Shown: positions 34,865 to 48,300 of the stretch, one piece after another
Position numbering within the stretch: the stretch's first letter is position 1
Layout: every line of letters begins with the position of its first letter
NCBI GenBank assembly: GCA_030789695.1
Contig: CM061139.1
Location: 4,851,878 to 4,915,877, forward strand
Source: Scilla litardierei
Lineage: Eukaryota > Streptophyta > Magnoliopsida > Asparagales > Asparagaceae
Reading direction: 5' to 3'
DNA: 64,000 nt
Program-made: the position numbers and the translations under genes
Notes under the pieces: model-generated
The model's database searches: none
What the model saw: only the letters and a program-made list of their open reading frames with translations
Told to the model about the DNA's origin: nothing

Positions 34865-36909
34865 TGAAGGGTTTTGGTGGACCCTGAGAGCTCAGATCTG
34901 TGCCCGTCCTAATTCGGACGGACCACAGAGGCATAAAAACGCAGTGGAAAATAAAACATGCTAGCTAAACATTTTAGCTAGGCCCTGAGAGAGCCAGAAC
35001 CTAACCCGATATATGCCAACTTGGGGTGGATATGACCACCCCAAGAGGGATCTATCCTACTGCGAAGAAATTAAATTACACTAAAAAGCTTTAAAGAACA
35101 TACCCGGAATCTCAACCTTAGGGCAGGCAAGATGTACCGCACCGGCTTTTTACGCTCCTCGTAGCCGAACCGCCTTGACTTGATCCACCCGAACCGCCTT
35201 GCACCTTCGAACTGATCCACCCGAGCCGTCACCTGCCTCTGAGCCGATCACTTACAGTAGAAGGTTTCACTTGAGCAGACCCGCGTCTTAAACGTCTGGA
35301 TCCGAATCCAAAACCCCCTTCGTAGTCTTGTTAGGACTCGTCGGGAGAATAGAAAGAAGAGAGGAAGAATAGTTTAAGTCGTAGATCAAGCTTGCTCAGA
35401 ATTCAGCGTTGCTCGATTGAAGACTTGGTGTGTTTTTCAACGAAGAGGGGGCACCCGTATTTGTATAGGGAGTCGGCCCATCCCTTTTCGTTGCGAGCAA
35501 TGTGGGACAAAGATTAAAGAAGAGGATTTAATTTGGCTAATTGAAGTTTAGTAAGCCTTTTACAAAGGCTAACTTCAACAAATTAAATCTCTTCATCCAT
35601 TAAAGTTTAGACACCAAACAAGTATCATTTCGAAGGGCTTCGAATGGTGAACGCGTAGGAATGAACGGCGACGAATTCCAACTTCATTTGACCCCTCAAA
35701 CATTTCCCAAAGATGGGCAAAAAGGGTTTCAAAAAACCCTAATTAACTTAAGTTGCGGGCGCACCCGCTAGGCTTAGCGGGTGGACCCGCTATTTTTGCG
35801 TTTTCGGGCTCGTTTGAGCTCCGTTTTGGACACGGTTTGAACTTGTGTTTAGACGGGGACGATCCCGTCAACCAAGTAACCCTTTCCAATGCGTTTGTTC
35901 CTACAAATATTGTCGTAACCAATTTACGACACGTTTAATCTTGTTTGCATCGAATGCAACAGTCCCCATCTACGACTTAGTCTCACAACTAGCTTGTGAA
36001 CTTAACTATTCCATTTCATCGAATGAATTCCTCTTATATATATCTTCATATTACTAAGACATGAATACTACTCGGTGTGAGACCCTACAGCCTGACCTTA
36101 CTACAGGTTGGGGCTCGAAACCCCTAGACGACGGTCACCACGAGCAGCAGTTGTCGACCCTGTTTCAGAATCATCATAACATGATCGACCCATTGACAAA
36201 AGTATCGTTGGGTTCACTTTGGCTGTGTCAGTGATGAATACCATTAGCTATGGTCCCTTCGTGAAGACTGTCTCCCTGTTGGCCTAGGGTACAGTTTACT
36301 GTCAACGCCATTAGACAACATTGGTCAGTATACGGCGGTCTTTATTGTATTCACGTTGTATAATGTACCCCGGTCGAGGATTAACACAAAGACCGTACTG
36401 AGCCCGTGATACTAACTTTCCTTTAACGGAAGAGACGAATCCCATCTTAGTCATCTACTCGCCTCGAGAGCTTCAGGTGTAACCCAACCTGAGATCTTTC
36501 AGCAGGCCTAGCCTCGAAGCTAGATCATAAGTCTAAGTGTTGGTCGTTCAGTGAACTCATTCTCCAATGAGCACCTGTGTCTTGTCTCCGACTTCACCAA
36601 GTCGAATGACTATGAGATCATCATTACCCTAAGGTAAGACAAAGACACAGTGGTCTGTCCAATGTACCGATATCCAGTCATCGACACATCTATGACCACG
36701 AACCGTTTAAGACTTAAGTTTCTATTCGGTCACTTACTACTCATAATCAAGATCTTATGTGGATACGTAAGGACCTAACTATAAGTCTATGGACATTATC
36801 TAAGTATATTATTCATTCGAATTTATACTTAGGATAATGGATACCATATTATATCTTAACAAGACGTATACTTAGGATAAATCGCCTTATGGGCATATAT
36901 CCTCTTACA
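34865..36909 (-). repeat. Right (5') LTR of element B
   Basis: Plus strand TGAAGGGTTTTGG...CTCTTACA, followed by actac. It is shorter than the left LTR by internal deletions. Confidence 0.85.
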
Positions 36910-39087
36910 ACTACAACATAGAAAGCATACCTACTACAAGTACTAAAGAAAATCAAAAAGAAGCAACAGAAACCGGTCTCTAGTTCGCAGGGAGTGACTC
37001 CTTGTCAACTAACTCCCGGCTCACTGGGTCAGCCGTCTCAACAACTCCTGGTCCTGGTACTCTGTCTCGTAATCTGACATACATTCAAAAAACATGAGTG
37101 AATGTCAGCAAGGGTCTGGCAAGTAAGAGGTAAGTCGACCTAAGGCAAGGTGTACGATTACTAAACAATTTATGAAATATTAACAGTTCTAATCAGAGTT
37201 ATACAATTAATCAGCAGCAAAGTTATAAACATGGCGATTCTAAAGATTTAAAAGTCAGGTACTTCTAAGTATGACAGTTCTAAAGATTTAAAACAAACAC
37301 TGATGGACATGGCATTTCTAAAATAGTGTGACAATTCTAGTGTGCAACAATGGTAACAATAATTGGTTCAAGTTTTCCATGCATGTGTTTTCTACTATGT
37401 CTAGGGTTCTTGCCTTTAAGTTGCGGAGAGTAGGTCGATCCTTCTCACTCGGGTATAATCGTGATTGACGCCACCCACCGCCTAGGTGGTGCTCCTGAAG
37501 GGGGCCTCTACACGCACGCTTAGCGGCCGCTCAACCCTAACCGCACCCAAAAGTTGTGCTGGAACACGAGCTAGCCTAATCAATGTGTACGAGTTTAGGA
37601 ATTCAAGGTTTTACCTTCGAGGGCACGAGTTCACGAATTCAAGACGTTCAATGTGTTTCGTACGAATTCAAGACGTTCAATGTGTTCCGTCAATGTCCAT
37701 ACTACTAAGCAATTTAATTTATCAAAAGAGCAATTTCTAACAAGTGTGTGTACAGTATGATGTGAAGCATGGTGACATATTAATAATCAGTGTTGTATAT
37801 GACAAAATGCAATTAAAACATTAAAACTCCAATACTTTATATAAATTCTTACACTTGCCTGATTGGAGCGTTTTCGGGTGTCCGGGTGATCGCGGTGAGA
37901 CGCGGTTTATTTGTGTCATTAGATTCAATGTCAGGTTACTATGAAATTAACTTATTAAAGTTATAACTACATATGAGTTATGTATATATATAAGTACTGA
38001 CCTATTACCTACGTTGTTACACTATGTTAACTTATCATTATCAATATTTTATAAATCTAGTGTATCATTATTAAACCGTCAAAAGGGCTGAGGTACTAAC
38101 TGTGAAAGTTATTAGGTATTAACTAACCTAACTTACTAACATATATGTATTAATATAGCTTACACATAATTATGTATAAATAAAAGTGTACTGTTTATTA
38201 ATATAATAAGACTAATATATACATCCACTAACTTATACTAACAGTCAGTACTAACTTATGTTTAAAACTAACTGATATAATACCATGTAGCATCTTAGTA
38301 AGGTCTTCTGATAATGTTAATATCTTAAAAGATACTGCATTCATTTGAACTGAGATCTAATACATCACCCACCAACCTATAAACTGAACCGTATGTAATA
38401 TTAATTAACGTTTAACATGTGCATACTTGTATTGGGTAACAAGCTGCAAGGCATTGTTATAATTAAATAACATATAATGTTTTAAAACCCAACCTATGGA
38501 CTAACATTAGGTTCTGTTATATGCTAACATTACCTTATGAACTAATTATACTAACTTAATACTGGTTTATATACCTATATATTTATATTAGATACTAAAT
38601 AACATGCAGAAACTAATAGAATGTAAACTACGTATCACCTACTTACGTGTGCACGCAGGAGGAAGGACTGTGCCAACGATGGGTCTGAGGCTGTGTGGCA
38701 GACGGCGGCTTCCGATCAGTGGGGCGGAAATGAGGCGGTGTCGTTGTTGCGGGTGCCCGGAGGTTGCGGCTTGTGACGCTGGGTGGAGGCAGCTGTGCAG
38801 CTTGCGGTGAGAGATCATCGGAGGGGCGGAGGGCGCAGGTCTGCGAGTGAGTCAGAGGAGTATGGAGGTCGGAGCGACGAAGTGGCTGGGCGGTGGGTTG
38901 ACGATTGGAGGATGGCGAGGGGTTCACCGGGGTGAGCTGTGCGTGCTGGCAGAAGGTTGCTCGAAGGCTGGATAGGAGGGCAGTGTATGGCCTGGGTGGC
39001 TGATGGGGCACTTTGGGGTTTCGGGCTCGTCGGCGACTCGAGGGAGGCATGGGGAGAGGGGCCGAGAGCCGAGGATAGGGACCGGGC

Positions 39088-40455
39088 TGAAGGATTTTGG
39101 CGGACCCTCAGGGCTAAAATCTGTGTCCGTCCTAAGTCGAACGGAACACGGAAGCAAAAATATGCAGCGAAAAAATAAACAGGTTAATCTAATTAGTTAA
39201 ACATTTTAACTTAGCCCTAAGGTACAAGACCCTTAGCCAAGATCTTTGCCTACTCGGGATGGATTTGACCATCCCAAGAAGGATCTAACATGCTGCGATT
39301 AAATTAAACTAATGCTTATAAAACACATACCATGAATCTTGCCCTGGGGCAGGCAAGGTGTACCGTACCGTCTTTCGAGCCGCTCCCCGTCCCACGCCGA
39401 GCCGCTCCTCGAACCGCTCCGCTTCCCGAGGCGAGCAATCCTCGTGTCGCCGAGCCAACCACACGCCGAAGAAAGTTTCACGCGAGTGAAAGCCTTCTCC
39501 AAGATTTCAGATCCGAATCCGAACTCTTTCATGGCTTTGCTAGAGCCCCCTTAGGAGTAAGGCAGAAATATATGGAGAAGAAGAATAAATTTAAGCTTCG
39601 ATCCGAGCGTGCTCCAACATTTTAAGGAGACGCTCAGATCTTGAGCTTGGGATGTGTTTGGAGGAAGGGGGATGCCCCTATTTATATAGGCGGCTGACTC
39701 TCCCCTTTTCTCCACAACCGATGTAGGACTATTAAATTTGAGTTAATTAATCGAGTTAGTTTGCCTTTCACAAAGGGCAAACTTCCGTGAATTTTAAATC
39801 CCATACTGTTGAGCTTCATGATTGATACAGCCTATCAATTCGAAAGGCGTTCAACGGTGAATGCATAGGAAAAACGGTGAGTCAATCGGAGTTCGTTTGA
39901 CCCTCCAATTGATCACCCAAAGATCAGCCCAAGGCTTGATTTTCGTCCAAAATCAGCCGTCAAAACTGCAAACTTCCCCTAGGGTTCTGCACCCAGATGT
40001 GGGGCCCAGCATGTGGGCCCAATTGTTTAAAAACATGCTGACTGGGTGCTGCCCAGCGCCTGGGCCTGGGCCTAGGCCGGGCACCCAGGGGCAGGCGCCC
40101 AGGTCCAGGCGGGCTGGGCACCCAGGCCAGACCTGAGTGGTCTAGCCTGGTTCAGCCCTGGTCTGACCTGGACTGACCCATGTCCAGATTTGGGCATGGG
40201 TAAGACCCCTTTGAGCTGTTTTGTCCGTAACTTGGGCATCTGGCGTCCGATTTGGACGCCGTTCGAACCTGTGTTCAGAGCGGGGCATTCCTGTCTTACA
40301 TGTAACCTTTTCCATGCGTTAATTTAATTAAATATAGTCTTAAACTATTTAAGACATATTTAATCTGGTTTGCATCAAATGCAAAATAGTCCTTATCTAG
40401 GCTTAAATTATCATTTGCATCAAATACAAATGATCTGAGTGTACATCCCTCTACA
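39088..40455 (-). repeat. Left (3') LTR of element D
   Basis: Plus strand TGAAGGATTTTGG...CCCTCTACA. A minus-strand TATA box (CCTATATAAATAGG) is at 39677-39690, and a gcctgggc/gcccaggc-rich tract is at about 40045-40145, upstream of it. Confidence 0.85.
39677..39690 (-). promoter_or_regulatory. TATA box of the element D LTR
   Basis: CCTATATAAATAGG, conserved at 46072-46085 (right LTR) and 50577-50590 (solo LTR E). Confidence 0.65.
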
Positions 40456-41575
40456 TCTCCCACTTACACTCAGGATCATTTATCCCGAATGCATGAGATA
40501 ATTGCAAACATCTTTTGCAATATTTTATCCCTTGCATCAAATGCATATTCTCCCTAATGATTCTACATATTACTAGACGAAGGTCACACTCTGTGTGAGA
40601 CCCTACAACCTGACTCTTACTACAGGTTGGGCTCGAAGCCCTATACGACAGTGACCACTAGCAGTAGTTGTCATCCCTGTTTCAGAATTATAATTATGTG
40701 GTTGACTCATCGACATGAGTATTATCGGGACCACCCTGACTGTATCCGTGATGAGTTCCGCAGTTTTAGTCTCTTCGTCTAAACTATGTCGTGTATATCA
40801 AGTCTAGGGTACGGTCAAACTGTCACACCCAATAACTTGAATCGGGTTAGTTTCTATCGATCTTTAGTCAACTAATGTTGGACTTCTTCTAACATACTCT
40901 GATCAGAGATTTTACTAAATACCAAACTAACTTTACGACGCTAACTCCCATTGACCGGGAGAGACAAATCCTCTCTTGGTCATTACTCTCCTTGCATGCT
41001 TCAAGTGACACCCAATCAAAGACCTTTCGACGGGCCTAGCCTCGAAGCTAGGTCACTGATCTTAGTAGCACCTTTCACGCACAGGTTCGTAAAATGACCT
41101 CAAGTCAAAAGACCAACTTGCATATCATCACTAAGAGTTATCATTGACAGATTGGTCAATATAACCATATGATAACTCTTGTGGATCGTTCAGTGAACTC
41201 ATTCGCTAATGAGCACATGTGTCTCGTCTTCGACTTCGCCAAGTCAAAACGACTATGAGATCATCGTCACCGCTATACGGTGAAGACTAAGACACAATGA
41301 TCTATCCGATGTTTCGATATCCTTGTCTCGAAACATCTACGACCACGAACCCTTTTAGACTTAAGCTACAGATGGTCAAACATTTCTCTATGATCGAGAT
41401 ACTCATCTCGATACATGTTTGACCTTGCATAAAGTCTCAGGATTTTACCTAAGTTAATATCTAATGTTTACTGCATTATAATATAACTTAGATAAATTAT
41501 TATCAATCAGCTTATTGTTATTTCGAACAAGACGTTTGTATTGTTTACACAGAGATGTATGCCTCGAGGGCATAC
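40456..41575 (-). repeat. LTR-homologous relic inside element D between two polypurine tracts
   Basis: It matches the 51480-52490 part of solo LTR E block by block (gaccctac...cctgac, gggctcgaagccctata, cattgaccgggagagacaaatcc). A polypurine-like minus-strand tract abuts it on both sides: gtaagtgggaga at 40456-40467 and gcaagtgggaga at 41576-41587. The minus-strand start at 41575 is tgttgagagatgtatgccctc, typical of an LTR opening. Confidence 0.75.
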
Positions 41576-41587
41576 ATCTCTCAACAT

Positions 41588-44500
41588 CTCCCACTTGCAC
41601 TCAAGCCCATTTAGCTCGGTATCTTATACCGTTTTTACACATAAGTCTTTCTAAACTTCATATGGTAGAGCCTTCGTGAGTGGATCTGCTAAACCGTCTA
41701 GTCTATAGACTTAATGGGTTTCTATGTTCATGTTGGACCAACCATTTGAATCTTATTCAAATAATTCACTTGGTCTTTCGGAATCCATAATATTTTATTT
41801 CCTTGGATCTTATCCAGCTCATCGTAGATTACGATAACAATTTTAAATTAGTTATTGGTTAATTTAAGATGGTTCATAATCATTTTTGATGAATTCTCAA
41901 ACTCTTTGATTACTTTGTCAAAACATATGTTCCATCCTGTTGATGCCTCGCATGTTATTTGTTTGCTCCCACTGACCTTGAAAACTTTCTGGCTAATTCA
42001 TATAAGTTGGTTCTTCTAAATCATATTTAGAAAAATGAGCATATAAGTGAATGCTCCAGTTTTTATGGTCAACATGAGCGTTTACATCGAGTTTGGTCCG
42101 AGTAGATCAGTACACATCTGCTGGCAAAAACGGTTTCATCATAATCCGTTTATAGGAATTAGGATGAAAACAGTTCTCGACCAACATGATTGTACTTCAC
42201 TATTTTCTTTCTGCACCAATCTTTTAACTTAAAGATTTACTTGCAGAAAGTGAGGAAACATTTTCCTTTGGCACGTAAACTAAATTCCAAAATTTATTTA
42301 GGCACACGGACCTATTCTGATTGCATCAAGTTATAAATCGGAGTTACTACTCCGAATTTCATCCTAGAAGTTAACTAAGTCATCATCAATTATGATGTCT
42401 AACTCGACACTTCATCTCACAAGATTCGAGTAATTATACAACTTCCTAATGATCGATTTAATGAATATCTTATTGATAATGTCCTCATAGAACATTATCA
42501 AAACCTAAGCGTTACTATCTGGGACTCAACCCAGAGGGAGGACTTAACTCAGAGTCACTTGCTATGGATCACACCAAGTCTAACTAAGTGTGATTCATAC
42601 CTTTTAACACACCGATGTATTAACAGACTTGACCTGAGAGAAAATCATATTTTCTTTTAATTATGCAAGATTTTATATAGCTAAGTATTTGACCATTCGA
42701 TCTAATCGAATCAGTTTAAATACTTTTGTCATTTCGCTCTTTATTTTAGCAGACTTGTGTTTCATCAAGAACACATGTCTTAATAAAATATAAGAATAAC
42801 TTATTTTGGTTAATCTAGACTTGGGTACATCAGTATGTACGAGACTGAGTTCGACAACTCATTCTCCCAATGTCTTACAGATGAGTTTCGGCCATTATAT
42901 CTAAGAGGATAAGATTCACAAGTGTCCGTAGACTTCATAATACGAGAGGTCAGACCCCTCTTTATGTGACTTATGAATCTTAGTCTCTCGATACAGCCTA
43001 GTCTCTTTTGCCGTATAAGTTTTCTACTATCTTGTGTATTTATATATTAACATTTAATATATATTATCGTTATACATATTACTCATTGCTTCAGAAGCAA
43101 TGTGAAGACATTTTTCACAATGTGTTAACATTTGTATAATAATAATTATGAAATCGTGACATCAAAATATGTCACATTTTCATTCCCTCCTACTTATGCC
43201 TTTACTAATGATAAATTAAACTATTTAACTCGATTGACTTTCCAGAGTGCCTTCTTCTTTTTCTAAATCACATTTAGATATTAAATAGCCCAACATAAAT
43301 GAATAGCTAAGCAAGCATCTTATGTATCCAAACGCTTGAGCTTTGCAACCTTAAGTGTAGCTCAACAAGTTGCTCGTCTCAAGATCCGGTCGGGATGCAT
43401 AGTCTTGCACTGCTCATGCACTCATATTCGACTCAAATAGTTTGATCGAATTCTCGAACTTTGCGGATCAAAATTGTTTTTACATACAACCTTGAGTGTA
43501 GCTCAACAAGTTGTAGGGAGAAACATACTTTGAATATCCTATATGTTCAAGCTGCCCCATATAGAGGCGAGTGACTTGTAGCGTGAATTTATTTGTTGGA
43601 CCCAGAACTTAATGAAATCATATTTCTTAAGTCTGTTCTTTAGAACGTCATTTTAATGTCAACGAGAATATAGTTTAATTCTATCAATTAGAATTTAACT
43701 TGATATTCAATTAATCAACCTATTTGACCAGTTAACTTATTTCATTAAAATACTTTATGTTGATTCCATTTGTAAACTTAGAACTTACACTGTTTAGCAT
43801 ATGTTCAATATTAAATATAGGTAGATTGGCTTTTATCTATCTATACCCTCCCACTAATTTTGCAATCATTCTAAGCTTTAATAATGAACGATTTAATCAA
43901 ACTAAATTAATGGGTAAGAGGTCCAATCACCTGAGCCTAATAACCTCGGTGTATGCACGACAAATTGCTTGACTCTGTAATCGGAAGATGCCTCTTCATC
44001 GATCATATCAGATATGATTCTCTTATCGGTTTTTACCCCTAGCCATTTGTGATCATGAGTGTGCTCATCCAAATCACAATGACCAGTCTAGTCGGACCCT
44101 TGTTTTCGCGTCTAGCCTGACTTGCCCCGGCGCTCGGTGTATTCACGACACGTCGGTTTGGGTCAGGTCTTAGACTACATCTATTTCTCAACTTACTCCG
44201 GCGCTCGTTGTCACGACACGACGGGTTGGGTTAAGTCTAGCCAAACTACATCATTGACTTAACTTACGTCGGCGCTCGGTGTATTCACGACACGACGGTT
44301 TGAGTCAAGTCATGATTTCATCTTATGTATGGAGAAGTTGGTTTCTACAAGGTTGCCATGTCACAGTTTGAGTGTAGCTCAACAACTGGAACACGGGTCC
44401 TATAGTTGCCAACCCCTAAAACAAGGAGGGCTACGGCTAATCTTGAAGAAGATTATTAACGTATTTGACTTAGATATAGTCCAGGGTGTCAATAATCATG

Positions 44501-45453
44501 ATTCGCATTATTACGGTCCAGCGGAACACAGCCAGGGAATTGAGTAAGCCAAGATCACTTATCCTTTAGACTAGCTAGGGTGATCCAACAAACTTAGCCA
44601 AGCACATTGACTGGATCATGGTCCATTGAATGAAGCTTGTCACTTTTATATGCGTGCCATAGACTAAAAAGCTTTTATTAACAACTAATTAATCATATCA
44701 ACTAGTTGAATCCTTAAATTCAAAATTTTAGGATTTTTAATAACTTTTATTAAATCCTTATTAACTATAAGGTTCACGTGCTATTCTGATCGTTATTAGG
44801 ATTTTAATAAATTTATTAACAACGCTAAAAGCTAAGTCCTTTAATGAGAATTAATTACTTAATAATTAGAATTAACATATTCATTAAAGGGACTACCCTA
44901 ATCAGGAATTAGGTCTTAAAGTGATGTTAATGTTTTATTGAAACATAGCATGTCATTAGAATTTATCTCATAAATTTTAACGAGTTCTTAATGGCTAACC
45001 TAAGAGGGTTGTCTTGTGTAATCAAATAAGTGACAACATATGCATAGCCATTACCATAAAGTTACACTAATTTTATCGCATAAAAGAGTGTACAACTATT
45101 TAACAATTAAATAGAATAATGTTTATCAAATAAACAATTTTGCCATGTATACTTAAATTTAACATTTAAATTTAAAAATATGATTTTTAAAACATTTTAT
45201 TTTATCTCATAAAAATAAATAACTTGTTTTAAAAGATCACAAAATTTTCATGCTACTTAAAATAGTTATCGCATAAAAATTTTAGGCTTTTAAAATTATC
45301 TTTAAAAAATATCACATAAATTTTTAAAACATTTTAAAGGGCATCTAAAACATTTTAAAAAATTATCTCATAACTTTAAAACATTTTAAAAGTATTTTAA
45401 AAGAATTTCAATGTTTAATAAAATCACAGTGCTAGATCGTTACGCAAACCTAA
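41588..45453 (-). other. Non-coding body and leader of element D
   Basis: AT-rich with no gag or pol. It contains the 71 bp repeats (44125-44305) and repeated imperfect hairpins with the core gagtgtagctcaaca (43346-43372, 43487-43513, 44364-44388). Confidence 0.6.
44125..44305 (-). repeat. Three 71 bp repeats in the leader of element D
   Basis: cgctcggtgt, cgctcgttgt and cgctcggtgt start at 44131, 44202 and 44273. Each is followed by cacgacac and cggtttg or cgggttg. The related leader of element B has two units. Confidence 0.8.
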
Positions 45454-45465
45454 GCTCTGATACCA
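45454..45465 (-). promoter_or_regulatory. Primer binding site of element D (initiator tRNA-Met type)
   Basis: The minus strand reads TGGTATCAGAGC one base from the LTR start at 45467. Confidence 0.85.
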
Positions 45466-45466
45466 C

Positions 45467-46474
45467 TGAAGGGTTTTGGCGGACCCTCAGGGCTAAAATC
45501 CGTGCCCGTACTAAGTCGGACGGAACACATAAGCAAAAATATGCAGCTGAAAAATAAACAGGTTAATCTAATTAACATGCAGTTAAACATTTTAACTTAG
45601 CCCTACGGTACAAGACCCTTAGCCAAGACTTTGCCGACTCGGGATGGATTTGACCATCCCAAGAAGGATCTAACCTACTGCGATTAAATTAAACTAATGC
45701 TTATAAAACACATACCCGGAACCTTGCCCTGGGGCAGGCAAGGTGTACCGCACCGTCTTCCGAGCCGCTCCTTGTCCCATGTCGAGCCACTCCTCGAACC
45801 GCTCCTCAAACTGCTACGCATCCCGAGGCGAGCAATCCTCGTGTCGCCGAGCCAACCACACGTCGAAGAAAGTTTCACGCGAGTAAAAGCCTTCCCCAAG
45901 ATTTTGGATCCAAATCCGAACTCCTTCGTGGCTTTGCTAGAGCCCTTCAGGAGTAAGGCAAAAATATAGGGAGAAGAAGAATTAATTTAATCTTCGAACC
46001 GAGCGTGCTCCAACGTTTTTGGGAGACGCTCAGATCTTGAGCTTAGGACGGGTTTGGAGGAAGGGGAGGCCCCTATTTATATAGGGGACTGAATCTCCCC
46101 TTTTCTCCACAACCAATGTGGGACTATTAAATTTGAGTTAATTAAATCAAGTTAGTTTGCCTTTCACAAAGCGCAAACTTCCGTGAATTATAACTCCCTT
46201 ATCGTTGAGCTTCATGAATGATGCAACCTATCAATTTGAAGGGCGTTCAACGGTGAACGTATAGGAAAAAAACGGCGAGTTAATCGGAGTCTGTTTAACC
46301 CTCCAATTGATCACCCAAAAATCAGCCCAAGGCTTGATTTTTGTCCAAAATCAGTCGTAAAACTGCAAACTGCCCTTGGGGTTCTGCACCCAGATGTGGG
46401 GCCCAGCATGTGGGCCCCATCGATCAAAAAACCTGCCGACTGGGTGCTGCATATGCCTGGACCTGGGCATAGCC
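45467..46474 (-). repeat. Right (5') LTR of element D, first piece
   Basis: Begins TGAAGGGTTTTGGCGG and breaks inside the cctgggc-rich tract where Athila inserted. The LTR resumes at 59605-59972. Confidence 0.85.
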
Positions 46475-48285
46475 TGACGCACCCGGAACCTACACCTAAA
46501 TTCCACCTAGCGGTGTCACGGTCGCTAGGCGTAGTATGGCTTCTAGGTGTGAATTCCGGGCTCTATCTGCAAGCGACGGTGTCAAATTATAGTATAAAAG
46601 ATGTCGGATCCCATAGGAAAGATGACAGTGTATTTGAGTTCTCAGATTATTTTTATATCTCGAAGTGAGATAGCTATCGGGTTGAAAGGATTGGTTGTGG
46701 TGTTGTTGTTGATTCAATAATAAAAGGAACTAGGGTTTTAGGGATCACCGCTAAGACTACCGGAGATCGATGTTGGAATAGGATCCTTACGTTGCATTAG
46801 GTTTAGGGGATTAATCTCTCAATTCATACCACTCTCGTGGGTTAGAATTGCGAGGTATTTCGGTGGCTCTCATTGACGCACTGGCGGTAGCCATCAATGT
46901 AGCGATATAGTTTGTCGGTGGATCCCCTCAAGGCACGAGCCGGGAATGGTCACGATACTTGGTTGGATCCACCGATTTCCCTATTCAAATCGCTAGGATA
47001 CCCCTTAAGCTCATCAATTCCACAGACCGTGAACATGATCTCAGTGCGAGTTATCCTAAGGATCCAGTAGGATCGACCAAAATACTCCCCTTTTTTCCTA
47101 ATTCAACCTAGAGATCCAGATCTACATCTCTCCCCTAAGATCTTAGGGCTAACCCATCAACCCTAGAAGAGACTACTCGCCTATGGTGATTTTCACGAAT
47201 AAAAATGCAGTTTTTATAAGAGAAAACAACGTATCAGATTAATCGAATAATGATTGAATAGCTTACGTGCCGAAGACGAAGAAGAATAGCAGCAAACAAT
47301 GATCCGAAGAAATCCCAATGATTTCAAAACACAAATCACAATAGAGCTCCAAACATAACTCAATAATCTTCCCAAAAACTAGGCTTAGATCTAACAAAAT
47401 ATTTCTAATCTCCTCCTCTCACAAAAATTAATTCAAAAACTACAAATGAATCGACTCCCCCATTCACACAACCCAGATCCACACTTCAATCCCAAGCGCA
47501 CATCAGACGGCCACTCGAACTTTCGAAAATAGCCTTCATTATCACCGACCGAGTCAGTGACTCGGTCGAGAAGAGGCTTGCTCGGTCGGGCTACTCGGTA
47601 GAGCACGTCAGTGAGTCAAGCTTCTCCAAAAATTTCCACTCTATCTGCTCGGCCTGAGTCAGCTCTGCTCGATCGAGTAGCTAACTGACTCAGAGCAGCC
47701 CTCCTGCTCGGTAGAGCACGTCAGTGAGTCACACTTCTCCAAAAATTTCCACTCTGTCTACTCGGCCTGAGTCAGCTCTGCTCGATCGAGCAGCTAACTG
47801 ACTCGGTTGCCATGAGCCTTGCTCGGCTCGAGTAGGATGTCGCTTTAGGTTCAGAGATTGGAGCTGCTCGATCGAGTTATTATACTGCTCGGTCCGAGCA
47901 GCATGCGTATCAGCCTGCTTCTTTGTCTTGCATCTGCTCGACCGAGCAGCTGCTCTGCTCGGTCGAGTCGCCTGGGAAAATATTAGCTGAAGCTCCTGAT
48001 AACTTCTCCTCTCTTCATGCACTCTCCTCCACTCCTCCCATGGCTCCCAAAACTCGGCGAACTCCTGTAGAGATTCGCCAACGGGCTCACTGGCATGTCA
48101 GAAGTGTCCATATCCAAAATGGGTACCGAATCGCTCCAAAATCCCTGAAAATACATAAAACACTACGAAACTCGAATATAACGTTAGAATTGCAATATCG
48201 TAGGAAAATATGGGATTTGGATGCGAAAATGGCATGAAATGCAATGTCATGATGCAATGAAAAGATGTAAAATATGGACACATCA
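46475..48285 (-). repeat. Left (3') LTR of Athila
   Basis: Contains the palindrome array at about 47545-47975, with an internal 113 bp direct duplication whose copies start near 47594 and 47707, and a minus-strand TATA-like ttataaaaac at 47210-47219. Confidence 0.85.
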
Positions 48286-48300
48286 AAATCCCCTAAGCTT
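48286..48300 (-). promoter_or_regulatory. Polypurine tract of Athila
   Basis: The minus strand reads aagcttaggggattt immediately before the LTR start tgatgtg, close to the usual Athila form. Confidence 0.75.

Larger units (their letters stand above)
28401..36909 (-). mobile_element. Element B: non-autonomous Ty1/copia element
   Basis: Target duplication actac is at 28396-28400 and 36910-36914. LTRs are 28401-30636 (2236 bp) and 34865-36909 (2045 bp; lacks roughly 125 bp near 36535 and smaller pieces). The reverse complement of the initiator-Met PBS lies left of the right LTR, and a polypurine tract (minus-strand aagtgggaga) lies right of the left LTR, so the element reads on the minus strand. 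The 4.2 kb body has only a damaged gag and a long AT-rich leader (about 32700-34850). The host site is identifiable because C's left LTR carries the uninterrupted sequence gaaactacaacatag near 18615. Confidence 0.9.

Noticed and set aside
47923..48237. Cys/Ser frame repeated at 59237-59443 and similar at 53587-53835
   Set aside because: Translation of the palindrome array and its flank, present because both LTRs and the internal array share it.
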